Below are positions 55,678 through 64,000 of a DNA stretch of 64,000 bases, in pieces. Position 1 is the stretch's first letter. Each line of letters opens with the position of its first letter. Source of the DNA: G041200185 sp041200185 (GTDB lineage: Bacteria; Pseudomonadota; Alphaproteobacteria; BNTO01). A program made the position numbers and the translations under genes. The notes beneath the pieces are model-generated. The model made no database searches and had not been told where the DNA came from. It saw nothing but the letters and a program-made list of their open reading frames with translations. The stretch spans positions 248,001 through 312,000 of the forward strand of contig CP165730.1 in assembly GCA_041200185.1 (NCBI GenBank). The letters are read 5' to 3'.

Positions 55678-55982
55678 ACGAAGCGTGTTGTTGGGGCTCC
55701 GTTTGCGGGCCCCGTGATACTCGGGTTCTTGGAAGGGGGGGCTTGGGGGTGAGTGGTAGGCCTCTTTCTGTAGGCGTTTTCTGGGGTGTCTGTTTTGCCA
55801 AACTCCGGTGGTTTTTGGGGACGTTCGGTGTCTATGTGGTAGATGGCATTTGCCTGCCGGGGGACTTGTCTGTCAGTGGGGGGGGGATACTTGACCTTGT
55901 AGTCAAAGAAGCTACTGTGTAGCTTACTTCCGTTATCGCTAGTTTCTGTTATGAAGTGCATCCCTGTTATCTTTACGGGCAC
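55674..55982 (-). CDS. Doubtful small hydrophilic protein
   Basis: Up to 102 residues, from GTG 55982 or ATG 55961; neither has a clear ribosome binding site. It is proline-rich (PPPTDRQVP, HPQAPPSKNP) with no domain. It overlaps the end of mucR by four bases. A GGGGCTCCG/CGGGCCCC hairpin at about 55693-55713 lies within it. It may be a chance frame. Confidence 0.25.
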   Translation of the reverse strand: MPVKITGMHFITETSDNGSKLHSSFFDYKVKYPPPTDRQVPRQANAIYHIDTERPQKPPEFGKTDTPENAYRKRPTTHPQAPPSKNPSITGPANGAPTTRFV

Positions 55983-56816
55983 TTCTAAAGCTGCGAATAC
56001 CTTGTTTCTTTTTGGTATATTTTGCGCTCAAGACAGTCGAACTAAAGAACCCTAAGGTAAACCGACATTTTTCTCCTCCGCAAAACGTATCCGGCCTGTC
56101 CTAGCACCTTAAACTCTGTAGTAATCCGCTGTCGCTCGCTTCGGGCTGATAGCGAATGACCTTTTCGTCGCAGAAAGTCCCTCTTGATGCATTTTCAGGA
56201 GCTTCAAAACACCGTCGGCGAGACCTTCGTTTCCCTATCCTAGCGCTAAGCGAACTACAGCTTCATTTCCTCTATTGCCTGTTATTGGCGTACCATAGCG
56301 ATGAAACTGCCGCTTAGCATAAGGCGACTCATCCGCAGCCGCTGTAAAACAAACCTGTCTGGCGCCACCAAGCCGACAAGCGTATTTGCTCCTACGTGGT
56401 GCTTAATCATACTCATCGTCTTGAGTATTACTTACCCCAAAATGTCTACAAAACCTTCTTCATCGTTTAATTTGTCTGGATATTCAGAGAACCTACTCCC
56501 AGAAAGAGATGGAAGTTTTGACTGGTCAGAACATCACTTTGAGTAAAGTTCGCAAAAATCATCATTCCTCTTACACAAAAAGTGGAGATTTAAAAATTAA
56601 TGGTAGTTGGGTTTGGAACGTCGATTGCGTGCACCTCTCTGGGAATGCCTTTGTAGTAGTTATGCCGACGACATAAGGCTAACGTATGTCCTGGAAGGGG
56701 ATGAGGGGGGCGGACCTTAGAATCTAGGGCTGCCAGAACTCCCCCTTGCCGAGGCAAGTCTTGTCGTGGCAAAATGGGGGACGAGGTTTGAGAGTGGCGG
56801 ATTGGGCCAAAGGAAA
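55983..56816. other. Region with decayed sequence
   Basis: About 830 bases. Minus-strand pieces near 56100-56330 read like broken coding sequence in one frame with stops (YAKRQFHRYGTPITGNRGNE), but no family is recognised. A plus frame at 56301-56546 lacks a ribosome binding site. Confidence 0.35.
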
Positions 56817-57575
56817 ATGTCAGGACACTCGCAATTCAAGAATATTATGTACCGAAAAGGCGCGCAGGATGCTAAGCGCGCCAAGACGTTTGCTAAACTC
56901 GGGAGGGAGATTTTGGTGGCAGCCAAGATGGGCGGCGTCGATCCTCAATCTAATCCGCGTCTCCGAACAGCCTTGGCTGCAGCTCGAGCCGAGAATATGC
57001 CAAAGGACAATATCGATCGCATCCTGAAAAAAGCTTCAAGCGTGGATGATACAGAGTCTTATGAGGAGGTTCGTTTCGAAGGGTTTGGCGTTGGAGGTGT
57101 AGCCGTCATCGTCGAGGCGCTGACAGATAACCGTAATAGGACCGTCCCGGAGGTAAGGTCGACTTTTTCGAAACACGGAGGCAACCTTGGGGACGTTGGA
57201 AGTGTGAGTTTTATGTTTGAGCGAGTAGGGCAGCTCCTTTTTCCCAAGGAAATGACCACATTGGACACCTTGTTTGAAAAGGCAGCTGACGCTGGTGCAG
57301 ACAACGTTGAAGAAATGGGGGAGTTTTTTGAGGTTTCCTGTACTCAGGACGTTTTTGGGCAGGTGCGGGACGCCCTTACGGAGTCTGTGGGAACACCTGC
57401 TGAAATGGGAGTTGTTTGGAATCCTTTGAATACGATCGATTGTGATTTGGATACGACAAGGACAATTCTGAAGATGGTCAACGTTCTCGAGGATAACGAC
57501 GACGTCCAAAAGGTGTTTACTAACCTGTCGTGCAGTGCGGATGTCCAGGCGCAAATTGACGCTGAATTTGCCTGA
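56817..57575 (+). CDS. yebC: YebC/PmpR-family regulatory protein
   Basis: 252 residues from the ATG at 56817 (AAAGGAA upstream), giving MSGHSQFKNIMYRKGAQDAK, the family start; the frame is open 17 codons further. Members act on translation of proline-rich stretches or as transcription factors. SNPRLRTALAAARAENMPKDNIDRI and the acidic middle domain (FEGFGVGGVAVIVEALTDN) are intact. A permease gene follows 26 bases later on the same strand. Confidence 0.95.
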   Translation: MSGHSQFKNIMYRKGAQDAKRAKTFAKLGREILVAAKMGGVDPQSNPRLRTALAAARAENMPKDNIDRILKKASSVDDTESYEEVRFEGFGVGGVAVIVEALTDNRNRTVPEVRSTFSKHGGNLGDVGSVSFMFERVGQLLFPKEMTTLDTLFEKAADAGADNVEEMGEFFEVSCTQDVFGQVRDALTESVGTPAEMGVVWNPLNTIDCDLDTTRTILKMVNVLEDNDDVQKVFTNLSCSADVQAQIDAEFA

Positions 57576-57600
57576 AGGCGGTAGCCCGGAGGTCGTTACT

Positions 57601-58824
57601 GTGATCCTTTCGCCAACGAGGAACCTCCTTGCGTTGGTGGGGATTTCGTTTTTTTCGACCTTCGCAACAATGATGGTGTCGAGTGTCCTTCCGGCTTTCT
57701 TCACTCAAACCTTAAAACTGACGCCCATCCAAATGGGAAAGATCGAAGGAGCAGCCGTTCTGACAGCTTATTTATCAAAGTTTTTTGCGGGAATTTTTTC
57801 CGATCATTTGCGAAAAAGAAAATGTATTTTGGTGTGGGGAACAGCGTTAAGCGTTCTCTCTAAGGCTTGTTTTGCCCTAGCTACAGGCTTTTTATCCGTC
57901 TTTCTTGTACAGGTTGGTGACCGTTTGGCTAAAGGGCTGCGTTCTTGCCCGGCCGATGCGATGATCGCAGATCTAACATCGATGGGAGGGATGTCGTCGC
58001 GGCAGTACTACAATCTAAAGCATGTTGCGATGTTGTCTGGAAGCGTGGTAGGGGCAATCGTAACGCGTACGGTTCTTTCCTCCCACTTTTTCACACACGT
58101 CTTGGGTGGGTCTTATAAATTCATATTTGCACTCGCGACCCTCCCTTGCTTGTGTGCTTTTTTCTTAGCAAGCCGAGCTCTTCAAGAGGCAACCTCAGTA
58201 GAGCCGCAAGAAGAAAAACAGCCTTCTCTTCCCTTTTGGCGGTCACTGAAGTCACTGTCTTTTCCCTTCTTTTGCATATTATTGGTTTGTTTTTTACTGA
58301 TGTTTGCTCGTTTTAGTATATCCTTTGTTGGAAGGCGAGCTTTGGATATAGGAATCCAGCCAAAAGATTGGGCTGTACTGACGGTTATGTACGATAGCTG
58401 TGCAGTCATGATAGCCCTCCTGTGTTGCTTGTGGCGAGGTTGGAATAATGGAATCAAGATCTTCAAACTAGCTGTCATTTGTCATATAGGAGCTCACACT
58501 TTGTTTTTCTTAGCCATATCCCCGTTGACCTTTACGTTGGGAACTATTCTGGCTGGGGTGTTCTTGGGAGCTTCACAAGGCGTCGTCCTCTCTTTTGTAG
58601 CAGGATCCGTTCCTAAAGAATGCCGTGCAACAGCCTTTGCCCTTTACTACCTTGTCGTCGGGTTCGGAGGGCTGTTAAGTAACCGTTTAGCAGGGAGAAT
58701 GTGCGAAATTCTCCACTCCTCATCGGGTGCTTTTTTAGGAGGTTGTGTTTTTAGCATTCTGACCCTCTGGTTTTTTTCTCTCCTCATAAAACCCAAAGCT
58801 GACACTGATCATCCTCAAATCTGA
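57601..58824 (+). CDS. Major facilitator superfamily permease
   Basis: 407 residues from the GTG at 57601, with CGGAGGTC upstream; an earlier ATG inside yebC is less likely. Twelve hydrophobic segments in two halves, with the A-like loop FSDHLRKRKCIL after segment 2 and a long acidic central loop (EATSVEPQEEKQP). GDRLAKGLRSCPADAMIADL resembles the loop of a subgroup of proteobacterial MFS proteins. Substrate unknown. Probably co-transcribed with yebC. Its end overlaps the convergent gene 58784-59029 by 41 bases. Confidence 0.85.
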   Translation: MILSPTRNLLALVGISFFSTFATMMVSSVLPAFFTQTLKLTPIQMGKIEGAAVLTAYLSKFFAGIFSDHLRKRKCILVWGTALSVLSKACFALATGFLSVFLVQVGDRLAKGLRSCPADAMIADLTSMGGMSSRQYYNLKHVAMLSGSVVGAIVTRTVLSSHFFTHVLGGSYKFIFALATLPCLCAFFLASRALQEATSVEPQEEKQPSLPFWRSLKSLSFPFFCILLVCFLLMFARFSISFVGRRALDIGIQPKDWAVLTVMYDSCAVMIALLCCLWRGWNNGIKIFKLAVICHIGAHTLFFLAISPLTFTLGTILAGVFLGASQGVVLSFVAGSVPKECRATAFALYYLVVGFGGLLSNRLAGRMCEILHSSSGAFLGGCVFSILTLWFFSLLIKPKADTDHPQI

Positions 58825-59029
58825 GGAACCCCTCTTCGTGAATTTGAATGGTGTGCCATTGTCGATCTTCTCCTTGGTAGGTAACGCACGGAGGAAGGAT
58901 GGCAGCACAGTAAGACTCGTGGCCGGGGCGAATTTCAACGCGTCCTCTCGCTGTTGAGAGGCCCAAACCACGGATATTACCGATGTTTTCATCGTCCTGC
59001 CGGAGGTGCCGAATCTTAAGCGAGATCAT
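58784..59029 (-). CDS. Small protein with weak resemblance to ATP synthase epsilon N-domain
   Basis: 81 residues. VEIRPGHESYCAAILPPCV and IQIHEEGFLRFEDDQ recall the epsilon (AtpC) beta-sandwich pattern (PGH..L.AL.PG.. GGFLE...N), but without the helical C-terminal domain and away from any atp genes. A strong promoter (59063-59092) lies 34 bases before the ATG, although no clear ribosome binding site is seen. Overlaps the end of the MFS gene. The resemblance may be chance. Confidence 0.5.
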   Translation of the reverse strand: MISLKIRHLRQDDENIGNIRGLGLSTARGRVEIRPGHESYCAAILPPCVTYQGEDRQWHTIQIHEEGFLRFEDDQCQLWVL

Positions 59030-59062
59030 GTCAGAAAACCGTTACGAAGGACGACTACTCAC

Positions 59063-59092
59063 ATTATAAACGAATTCACCTATATGTAGCAA
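59063..59092 (-). promoter_or_regulatory. Strong sigma70-like promoter for 58784-59029
   Basis: On the minus strand TTGCTA and a perfect TATAAT are spaced by 18 bases; the start codon lies 34 bases downstream. Confidence 0.6.
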
Positions 59093-59225
59093 AGGTGGTA
59101 CATCCGCGCTTAACTAAGTATTAATGTCGACTTTGTACAAAGAAAAAGGAGTCCATAACAAGTCAGTACAACCAACAGATCGTTTGGAATGTCTGATTCA
59201 ATTTTGATTCAATAAGGAGGAATCT

Positions 59226-59600
59226 ATGAAAACTATCTTTAAATTAGCCGCTGCGTGCGTTTGCGTAGGGCTTATTTCACCAGGAGGAATGGAGGCGAGT
59301 TGCCCAAGTGGCCCTCATCCTGGGCGCCGCGTAGGGCCGCCACCTCATCGAATGCACAAAGAACCACCGGCATGTCCAAGTTGCGGTTACAAAGGGGCGC
59401 CAAAATGTGGAGGATGTGGCACAACATTCGCTCCACCGCAAGGGAAATACCATCCTAAGGGACCTAGAGGAGCGCACAAAGAGCCACCAGTTTGTCCAAA
59501 CTGTGGGCACAAGGGACCACTAGCGTGCGGGAAATGCGGCAATCCTCTCCCTCCACCAGACAGGGCGAAGCGTCATTGTCAGACGCAAAGTCATGTATAA
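59226..59600 (+). CDS. Exported protein with two zinc-ribbon-like modules
   Basis: 124 residues, AAGGAGG before the ATG. The signal peptide MKTIFKLAAACVCVGLISPG is followed by two similar modules: HKEPPACPSCGYKGAPKCGG with CGTTFAPP, and HKEPPVCPNCGHKGPLACGK with CGNPLPPP. Each has two CxxC pairs, as in zinc ribbons, and His/Pro-rich linkers. Zinc ribbons are usual inside cells but unusual in exported small proteins. It is probably periplasmic or secreted and could bind metal. No family recognised. Confidence 0.75.
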   Translation: MKTIFKLAAACVCVGLISPGGMEASCPSGPHPGRRVGPPPHRMHKEPPACPSCGYKGAPKCGGCGTTFAPPQGKYHPKGPRGAHKEPPVCPNCGHKGPLACGKCGNPLPPPDRAKRHCQTQSHV

Positions 59601-59647
59601 ATAGTTTTGATACTTGAATTAATTTTTTGATCTTGGAGGAAGATTTT

Positions 59648-60085
59648 ATGAAGAAAATATTTTTAGCAACATTGATATCGATAACAACCTCAACGTCGTT
59701 GATGGCGTCGGAGGAACAACATTCGCAAGGGTCCAGGAATACACCGGGACAGAACGTCCAGCAAGAGAGTGCGCAACAAGGAGATTCACAACAAGAAGAG
59801 AATTATTCGCTTGATGATTATCTCCTATATATCTACGAAGGGCTCGGATACGCGGGATACTATGCTCTCGATGAAGTATTATGGTATTGCCGCTATTTGG
59901 TTCCTGATGAAGATAGCCGAGAAATATTCCCGACAAAACAACTTGAATTAGCAAAAGAGCTAAAAGAAGAAGACAGAGAACTTCTCAAAAAGGCTATAAA
60001 AGCTATTCATGAGCTATTTGAAGTAGAAGAAAAAATTGCAGCCAGACATGGTTATAACGTGCAACAACAAGAACAGACGGAATAA
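59648..60085 (+). CDS. Small Sec-exported protein, unknown
   Basis: 145 residues from the ATG at 59648 (GGAGGAAG upstream); the frame is open seven codons further. The signal peptide MKKIFLATLISITTSTSLMAS is followed by a Gln/Ser-rich stretch, a tyrosine-rich centre (YLLYIYEGLGYAGYYALDEV) and charged helices. A long inverted repeat follows at 60095-60135. It lies 47 bases after the zinc-ribbon protein gene and may share its transcript. Confidence 0.68.
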   Translation: MKKIFLATLISITTSTSLMASEEQHSQGSRNTPGQNVQQESAQQGDSQQEENYSLDDYLLYIYEGLGYAGYYALDEVLWYCRYLVPDEDSREIFPTKQLELAKELKEEDRELLKKAIKAIHELFEVEEKIAARHGYNVQQQEQTE

Positions 60086-60094
60086 TGTTAAATC

Positions 60095-60135
60095 CATCAA
60101 AATATCTATGGCTTCTAGCTGTAGACATTTTGATG
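60095..60135 (+). terminator. Inverted repeat after 59648-60085
   Basis: CATCAAAAT and ATTTTGATG form a nine-pair arm around 23 bases, without a T run; possible terminator or mRNA end structure. Confidence 0.3.
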
Positions 60136-60227
60136 CATTGTTGCCGCTTAGTAAGCCGGTTCTGAGAGCATTAAAGGCTCCCAACACTGGGCCCAAGTTG
60201 GATCCATTAAACCGACGAAGCTCAACT

Positions 60228-60437
60228 TTAGCGTTCTGCGGTGACAATGGATTGAGCGCAAAAACGTATGAGGTGAAACTCCACAACGGCTTCATCGATA
60301 CCAGTCAGATGTCCAGAACCTAAGTCTGCTGCTGTTGTATAAGCCACAGGCACAGCTAGTCCCCAAACTTCACAACTCGACACGCTGCACAGCATGCCGG
60401 TTACCAACATGAATGTCTTTCTACCCCATTGAAACAT
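60228..60437 (-). CDS. Very small exported protein, possibly truncated
   Basis: 69 residues with GAGAGGAA before the ATG. MFQWGRKTFMLVTGMLCSVS looks like a signal peptide, probably cut near VWG-LA. The remaining 40 residues end abruptly (FCAQSIVTAER), so it may be a shortened copy. Unknown function. Confidence 0.45.
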   Translation of the reverse strand: MFQWGRKTFMLVTGMLCSVSSCEVWGLAVPVAYTTAADLGSGHLTGIDEAVVEFHLIRFCAQSIVTAER

Positions 60438-60643
60438 GAGTTCCTCTCTAACTTGAAGGCTCTGTTGTCGCTAAATGGGAATCGCCAGTTCCCTCTGGCT
60501 CAGACTTATCGTTTTGAGGTAGGAAGACCACCATCTCCTTTAGGTTCGTAGTCAACATCTGGCAGAGAAGATATGGAACTACCGCAATCATCAACGATAA
60601 AATAATGGTTTCCTTCGCTTCTCCTGGTTAACATTAAGAATTT

Positions 60644-60850
60644 TCAACCGCAGAGTTTTTCCCAGTTTTTGTTGAATTCAGACATACTCTGTTTTTGATG
60701 AGCTAACACCTCAGCCATTTTGCTTTCATCAACGTTATTACCATCCGGGGTAATTCTCACACTTGCTTGCAGTACTCCCGTAGCTATGCAAGGCACAAAC
60801 CAAAGGACCAACAATATAATGCATGAATGACTACCATTGATAAGAACCAA
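60644..60850 (-). CDS. Very small exported protein, unknown
   Basis: 68 residues from a TTG at 60850, with no clear ribosome binding site. A hydrophobic segment (CIILLVLWFVPCIATGVLQAS) reads as a signal peptide, and a short charged part follows (KMAEVLAHQKQSMSEFNKNW). Could be a decayed member of the exported set. Confidence 0.4.
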   Translation of the reverse strand: MVLINGSHSCIILLVLWFVPCIATGVLQASVRITPDGNNVDESKMAEVLAHQKQSMSEFNKNWEKLCG

Positions 60851-61083
60851 GCATTCACAGCGTCCTAATTAGGATTGAACTCGTTGTCAAACGCAGGTTT
60901 CAACCCTTAACATATACTCGTTAATTATTTATTCTTTTAATACAACTCTACATTACGAAATAGCGTGTATTTATGGCAGTAGGATCTTTCAAATCGATTC
61001 GACCTTTGTACAGGAGAGCGCCATTCGGATCGGGGTTTGGAGCTATGAAGACGGCTTGAAGGCTCAGCTCGAAGATGATCGTT

Positions 61084-61458
61084 TTAGCGGGAGCGCTTCC
61101 CCAAAGTTAATGGACAGGTGGTTAATATCCGCCTGGCCTCGTAGAGAGAGACCGAGGGAGCGTTAAGAGCCAGGTTAGGAGCTTTGACGTTATCAAGAAT
61201 GACGTCGGTGAGGGACTGAACGTGGAGCTCCGACGAATTTTTGGCAGTCTGGTTGATTTTGACCTTACCGTCCCAGGAAATTTCAACAGACGTGCCATCT
61301 CCCAAATCGATAAGTTTCTTCTCTTCGAGGAGATCATGAAGAACTAAAGGTTGCTTCAAGCGCTGCTGGATCTCAGCTTCGGACTTTTTCAGAAGTTCCT
61401 GAAGGGCGAGGAAAGGCGTAAAGGCCACGGAGATGACGGTTTGGGCCGTCTCAGCCAC
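61084..61458 (-). CDS. Unknown small protein
   Basis: 124 residues from a GTG at 61458 that overlaps the stop of an upstream broken frame (GTGGCTGA). The start is helical (LALQELLKKSEAEIQQRLKQ) and the second half is strand-like (KVKINQTAKNSSELHVQSL). No ribosome binding site of strength. It may be the C-terminal half of a gene whose N-terminal half is 61456-61705. No family recognised. Confidence 0.4.
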   Translation of the reverse strand: MAETAQTVISVAFTPFLALQELLKKSEAEIQQRLKQPLVLHDLLEEKKLIDLGDGTSVEISWDGKVKINQTAKNSSELHVQSLTDVILDNVKAPNLALNAPSVSLYEARRILTTCPLTLGKRSR

Positions 61459-61705
61459 GGTCGCCCATCACGTTGACAGTCCAAGAGAGGTGAGAGAGAG
61501 CCGTTAACTCTGTCAGAGCCCGTTGAAGATCCTGCTCTTGTTGGATTTGGAGCTACCGATAGGCGAGGAGCTGAGAAGCGGGGACAGGCAAAGAGGACTC
61601 TGCTGGAAGAACGGAGAGGTCAATCACTTGCGTAACGGCCCACACAGACGACTGGATCTGGAGATGGAGGAAACTGCCCATCAGGAGTCGGCTGATGCCT
61701 GACAT
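61456..61705 (-). pseudogene. Broken reading frame upstream of 61084-61458
   Basis: From ATG 61705 the frame reads MSGISRLLMGSFLHLQIQSS, meets a TAG at 61553-61555 and continues LQIQQEQDLQRALTELTALS to a stop at 61451-61453. Joined to the next frame by an indel it would give about 205 residues. Signs of decay; no family recognised. Confidence 0.35.
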
Positions 61706-62103
61706 AACGGTTTTAGAGAACACTTGGCCTCCTTATTCGAGGTGCTCACGGGTTCTAAAGGCGACGTAGAGGCTCCGAACCCAGAAGTCAAGAAAAATGA
61801 ACAACGGGGCCTCCGCCTTTTTGCGACCCCAAAAAAACATCTACATCGTTCGTCGCAGAAAAATCGGATTTGCCTCATATTTAGGAAGAGTTTTATCAAG
61901 TATTACAGGCAAAAAAGCCCTTCTTGGACACCAAGGACCAAGATACCAATGTAGGTGTTTTCATAATTTTTGGCATTTTTAGGGGCGATTTTTGTCATCT
62001 AAAATCCCTTTTATTGTCCAGCTTAAAACGTGCAGAAGCCCATAGAACATAGGGATTTGAGACTTGTTTGAATCATTCTCGGATTGGTTAAACTTCCCGA
62101 ACT

Positions 62104-62193
62104 TGGCGGAGAGAGGGGGATTCGAACCCCCGATACGGTCACCCGTATACACACTTTCCAGGCGTGCGCCTTCAACCACTCGGCCATCTCTCC
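62104..62193 (-). tRNA. tRNA-Ser (GGA anticodon), CCA encoded
   Basis: On the minus strand the acceptor GGAGAGA pairs with TCTCTCC, then G and CCA. The D arm, anticodon loop CTGGAAA, a long variable arm (TATACGGGTGACCGTAT) typical of serine tRNA, and T arm GGGGGTTCGAATCCCCC are all present. Confidence 0.96.
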
Positions 62194-62222
62194 AGGGCAC
62201 ATCCCCCATTCTACAAAGACGG

Positions 62223-63269
62223 TTAAATGGCGTCAACTGACGCGGCATCACGCCACCATTCCTGAAGTTTAGGCTCGGAGCCAACTTCGTAAGGTTCTCC
62301 AATCTTGGGAACCGTTACTTTTATTCCTTCTTTAAGCCGCATCAAGCGCTGAATCGGCTGATTCCACGCGTGATCACTCAGGCAAAATCGCCCCCAATGG
62401 ACAGGAAAAAGCATCTTGGCCTTTAGATCTTGGACTGCTTGCAACGTCTGCTCGGGGAACGAATGATTTTGTGGCCAATTAGCATTGTATTGGCCATTTT
62501 CTAGGAACGCGAGATCAAAAGGTCCAAACCTCTGGCCAATGTCCTGGAAGTGCTCTCCGTAGCCGCTATCGCCTCCAAAGTACAAATTTGAGGCCGCTAC
62601 TGTTACGACATACGAAGCCCATAAGGTTCTCTTTAACAAAGGGCTCCTACCAGACATATGTAAGGCGGGTGTTGCTGTTATCAACATTCCTTCCATTCCT
62701 CGGTATGAATCGTACCAACCCAACTCCACAATTTTTTCGTCTGGGTATCCCCAATAACGAAGATGAGATCCAACACCCAGAGGAACAACCACTTTGCAGA
62801 CTTTATCTTTTAATGCCACGACTGTAGACGCATCCAGATGATCATAATGATCATGCGTCACGAGAAGGATATCAATTTTTGGAAAATCCTCCGGCGTATA
62901 CAGATTCGTGCCTGGAAACGCTGGCACAGCACCTGGAAAAGGGGCTGCATAATCGCTTAAAACTGGATCCACTAAAACCGTTCGCTGGAGCGTCTTCAAA
63001 AAAATTGAGGAATGCCCTAACCAAACAACTGCCACACCCTCCGAAGTTAATGCCTTTAAATCTGTTTTAACGACTGGAACGTGCACTGGCGAAGTGGCAA
63101 CCCGCCGAAACAGCAACTTCCTTCCTGTCCTCAGGATAGCCTTCTTACTAATACGCACAGGCCTACTGTGGAGGTTATCAAAATGCCGGCCATCAAAATA
63201 ATCCAACCCATGAAAGGCATGCCGTTCACGCCGACTTGGCACCTTCCCCATGGCCTTCCAAAAATTCAT
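62223..63269 (-). CDS. MBL-fold metal-dependent hydrolase (NAPE-PLD/RomA-like)
   Basis: 348 residues from the ATG at 63269 (AGAGGGGAT upstream); the frame is open 38 codons further. Metallo-beta-lactamase fold: WLGHSSIFLKT, LLVTHDHYDHLD (metal-binding HxHxDH), YFGGDSGYGEHFQDIG and LFPVHWGRFCLSDHAWNQP. The N-terminal part and motifs match the group that includes N-acylphosphatidylethanolamine phospholipase D and bacterial RomA. Substrate unknown; a phospholipid is possible. It follows rplQ on the same strand. Confidence 0.88.
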   Translation of the reverse strand: MNFWKAMGKVPSRRERHAFHGLDYFDGRHFDNLHSRPVRISKKAILRTGRKLLFRRVATSPVHVPVVKTDLKALTSEGVAVVWLGHSSIFLKTLQRTVLVDPVLSDYAAPFPGAVPAFPGTNLYTPEDFPKIDILLVTHDHYDHLDASTVVALKDKVCKVVVPLGVGSHLRYWGYPDEKIVELGWYDSYRGMEGMLITATPALHMSGRSPLLKRTLWASYVVTVAASNLYFGGDSGYGEHFQDIGQRFGPFDLAFLENGQYNANWPQNHSFPEQTLQAVQDLKAKMLFPVHWGRFCLSDHAWNQPIQRLMRLKEGIKVTVPKIGEPYEVGSEPKLQEWWRDAASVDAI

Positions 63270-63333
63270 ATCCCCTCTAAAAAAAGACGCTGCCTTGCTC
63301 AGCAAAACAGCGCCAACAAATCCGTATTGCTTT

Positions 63334-63756
63334 TTAGTTCTTCGGCGCTTCCTCACCTTTGCTAGCACCCGAAGGATCAGCATCTACAAAACCAATCACC
63401 GCCATGGGGGCATTGTCCCCGTAGCGGAAGCCCGCCTTAACAATCCGCAGATACCCACCGGGACGGTCCTTAAAGCGTTCCGCCAACGACGTCAAAACCT
63501 TTGATGTTGTCTCTTGACATCCAACCTTCACCAAAGTCTGACGACGGAGATGCAGTCTCTCTGCATCGGACGATGCTTTCTGATACCGCTTTCCAAGTGT
63601 CACAACTTTTTCGACGAGAGGGCGAAGCTCCTTAGCCTTAGGTAGAGTCGTCTTAACCGTTTCGTGCTTCAGCAAGGAACAGATCATATTCTTAAACATC
63701 GCCTGACGATGCTCTGAAGTTCGATTTAATCTCCGATGTGCAAAACCGTGCCGCAT
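63334..63756 (-). CDS. rplQ: 50S ribosomal protein L17
   Basis: 140 residues. MRHGFAHRRLNRTSEHRQAM is the invariant start, and LKHETVKTTLPKAKELRPLVEK and GGYLRIVKAGFRYGDNAPMA are typical. It follows rpoA as in nearly all bacteria, at the end of the alpha operon. Confidence 0.98.
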   Translation of the reverse strand: MRHGFAHRRLNRTSEHRQAMFKNMICSLLKHETVKTTLPKAKELRPLVEKVVTLGKRYQKASSDAERLHLRRQTLVKVGCQETTSKVLTSLAERFKDRPGGYLRIVKAGFRYGDNAPMAVIGFVDADPSGASKGEEAPKN

Positions 63757-63795
63757 AACAACCTCTTCAACTTCACAAGGGCGTCCCGCCCCACC

Positions 63796-64000
63796 CTAAA
63801 ACTCACCAAACGGATTTTCGTTCCGCTTCGCTAACTCCTCAATATTCTCCGGTGGCCACCCTGCCACGTTCATACCCAAACCAAGTCCGAGTTGCGACAA
63901 GACCTCCTTAATCTCCGTCAAAGACTTGCGCCCAAAGTTTGGTGTCTTCAACATCTCTGGCTCCGTCTTTTGGACAAGGTCGCCAATATAGATAATATTC
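63796..64000 (-). CDS. rpoA: RNA polymerase alpha subunit, C-terminal end only
   Basis: The last 67 residues are visible and the gene runs out of the window. YIGDLVQKTEPEMLKTPNFG and KSLTEIKEVLSQLGLGMNVA are the alpha C-terminal domain that contacts UP elements and activators. The rpoA-rplQ order is standard. Confidence 0.97.
   Translation of the reverse strand, partial: NIIYIGDLVQKTEPEMLKTPNFGRKSLTEIKEVLSQLGLGLGMNVAGWPPENIEELAKRNENPFGEF

Noticed and set aside
61724..61982. Plus-strand frames of 76 and 61 codons
   Set aside because: Overlapping frames without ribosome binding sites; no family and no support from context.
1..64000. CRISPR array or insertion sequence
   Set aside because: No regularly spaced identical repeats and no intact transposase with terminal inverted repeats were found; the only clear repeats are those listed.

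Overview
The window looks like chromosomal DNA of an alphaproteobacterium, most likely an obligate intracellular or host-associated one of the Holosporales/Rickettsiales kind. This is inference from content. A MucR-type regulator, a TrcR (DUF1013) cell-cycle regulator and an rplQ/rpoA pair point to alphaproteobacteria. Two S-adenosylmethionine-transporter-like permeases, an isolated T6SS pair, many small exported proteins without recognisable family, long AT-rich gaps and many broken genes point to a host-associated life.

Layout. 1-1361: end of a phage or gene-transfer-agent head-tail module (connector, adaptor, tail terminator), which then stops. Other phage pieces lie at 4423-4932 and 13197-14040. 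2.7-8.3 kb: minus-strand block of small Sec-exported proteins built from duplicated units; signal peptides and flanks are kept and mature parts differ. 8.7-11 kb: two divergent DMT permeases. 11-17.3 kb: accessory DNA with small exported proteins, a truncated glmS and decaying genes. 18-26.6 kb: murG, smpB, dcd, murA and truA mixed with unknown exported or membrane proteins. 26.8-29.1 kb: tssK-tssL, followed by a large exported coiled-coil protein. 31.5-44.8 kb: housekeeping genes (prmC, trcR, tRNA-Thr, cdsA, uppS, uvrB, hscB/iscA-like, tmk, dnaQ, xer recombinase, pgpA, secB). 45-53.8 kb: exported coiled-coil genes, clpB and decaying exported genes. 55-58.8 kb: mucR, yebC and an MFS permease. 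59-61.7 kb: more small exported proteins, one with two zinc-ribbon-like modules. 62-64 kb: tRNA-Ser, an MBL-fold hydrolase, rplQ and the end of rpoA.

How it fits together. The housekeeping genes are intact and compact, apart from an unusual iscA/hscB pair. Between them sit about 20 signal-peptide proteins, several broken by a stop codon, a frameshift or a lost start codon. In the 5-7.4 kb array, terminator-like hairpins lie directly against the ribosome binding sites of three of the following reading frames, leaving no room for a promoter. That suggests either attenuation or expression by read-through. The strongest candidate for something undescribed is this set of exported-protein cassettes with constant ends and variable middles.
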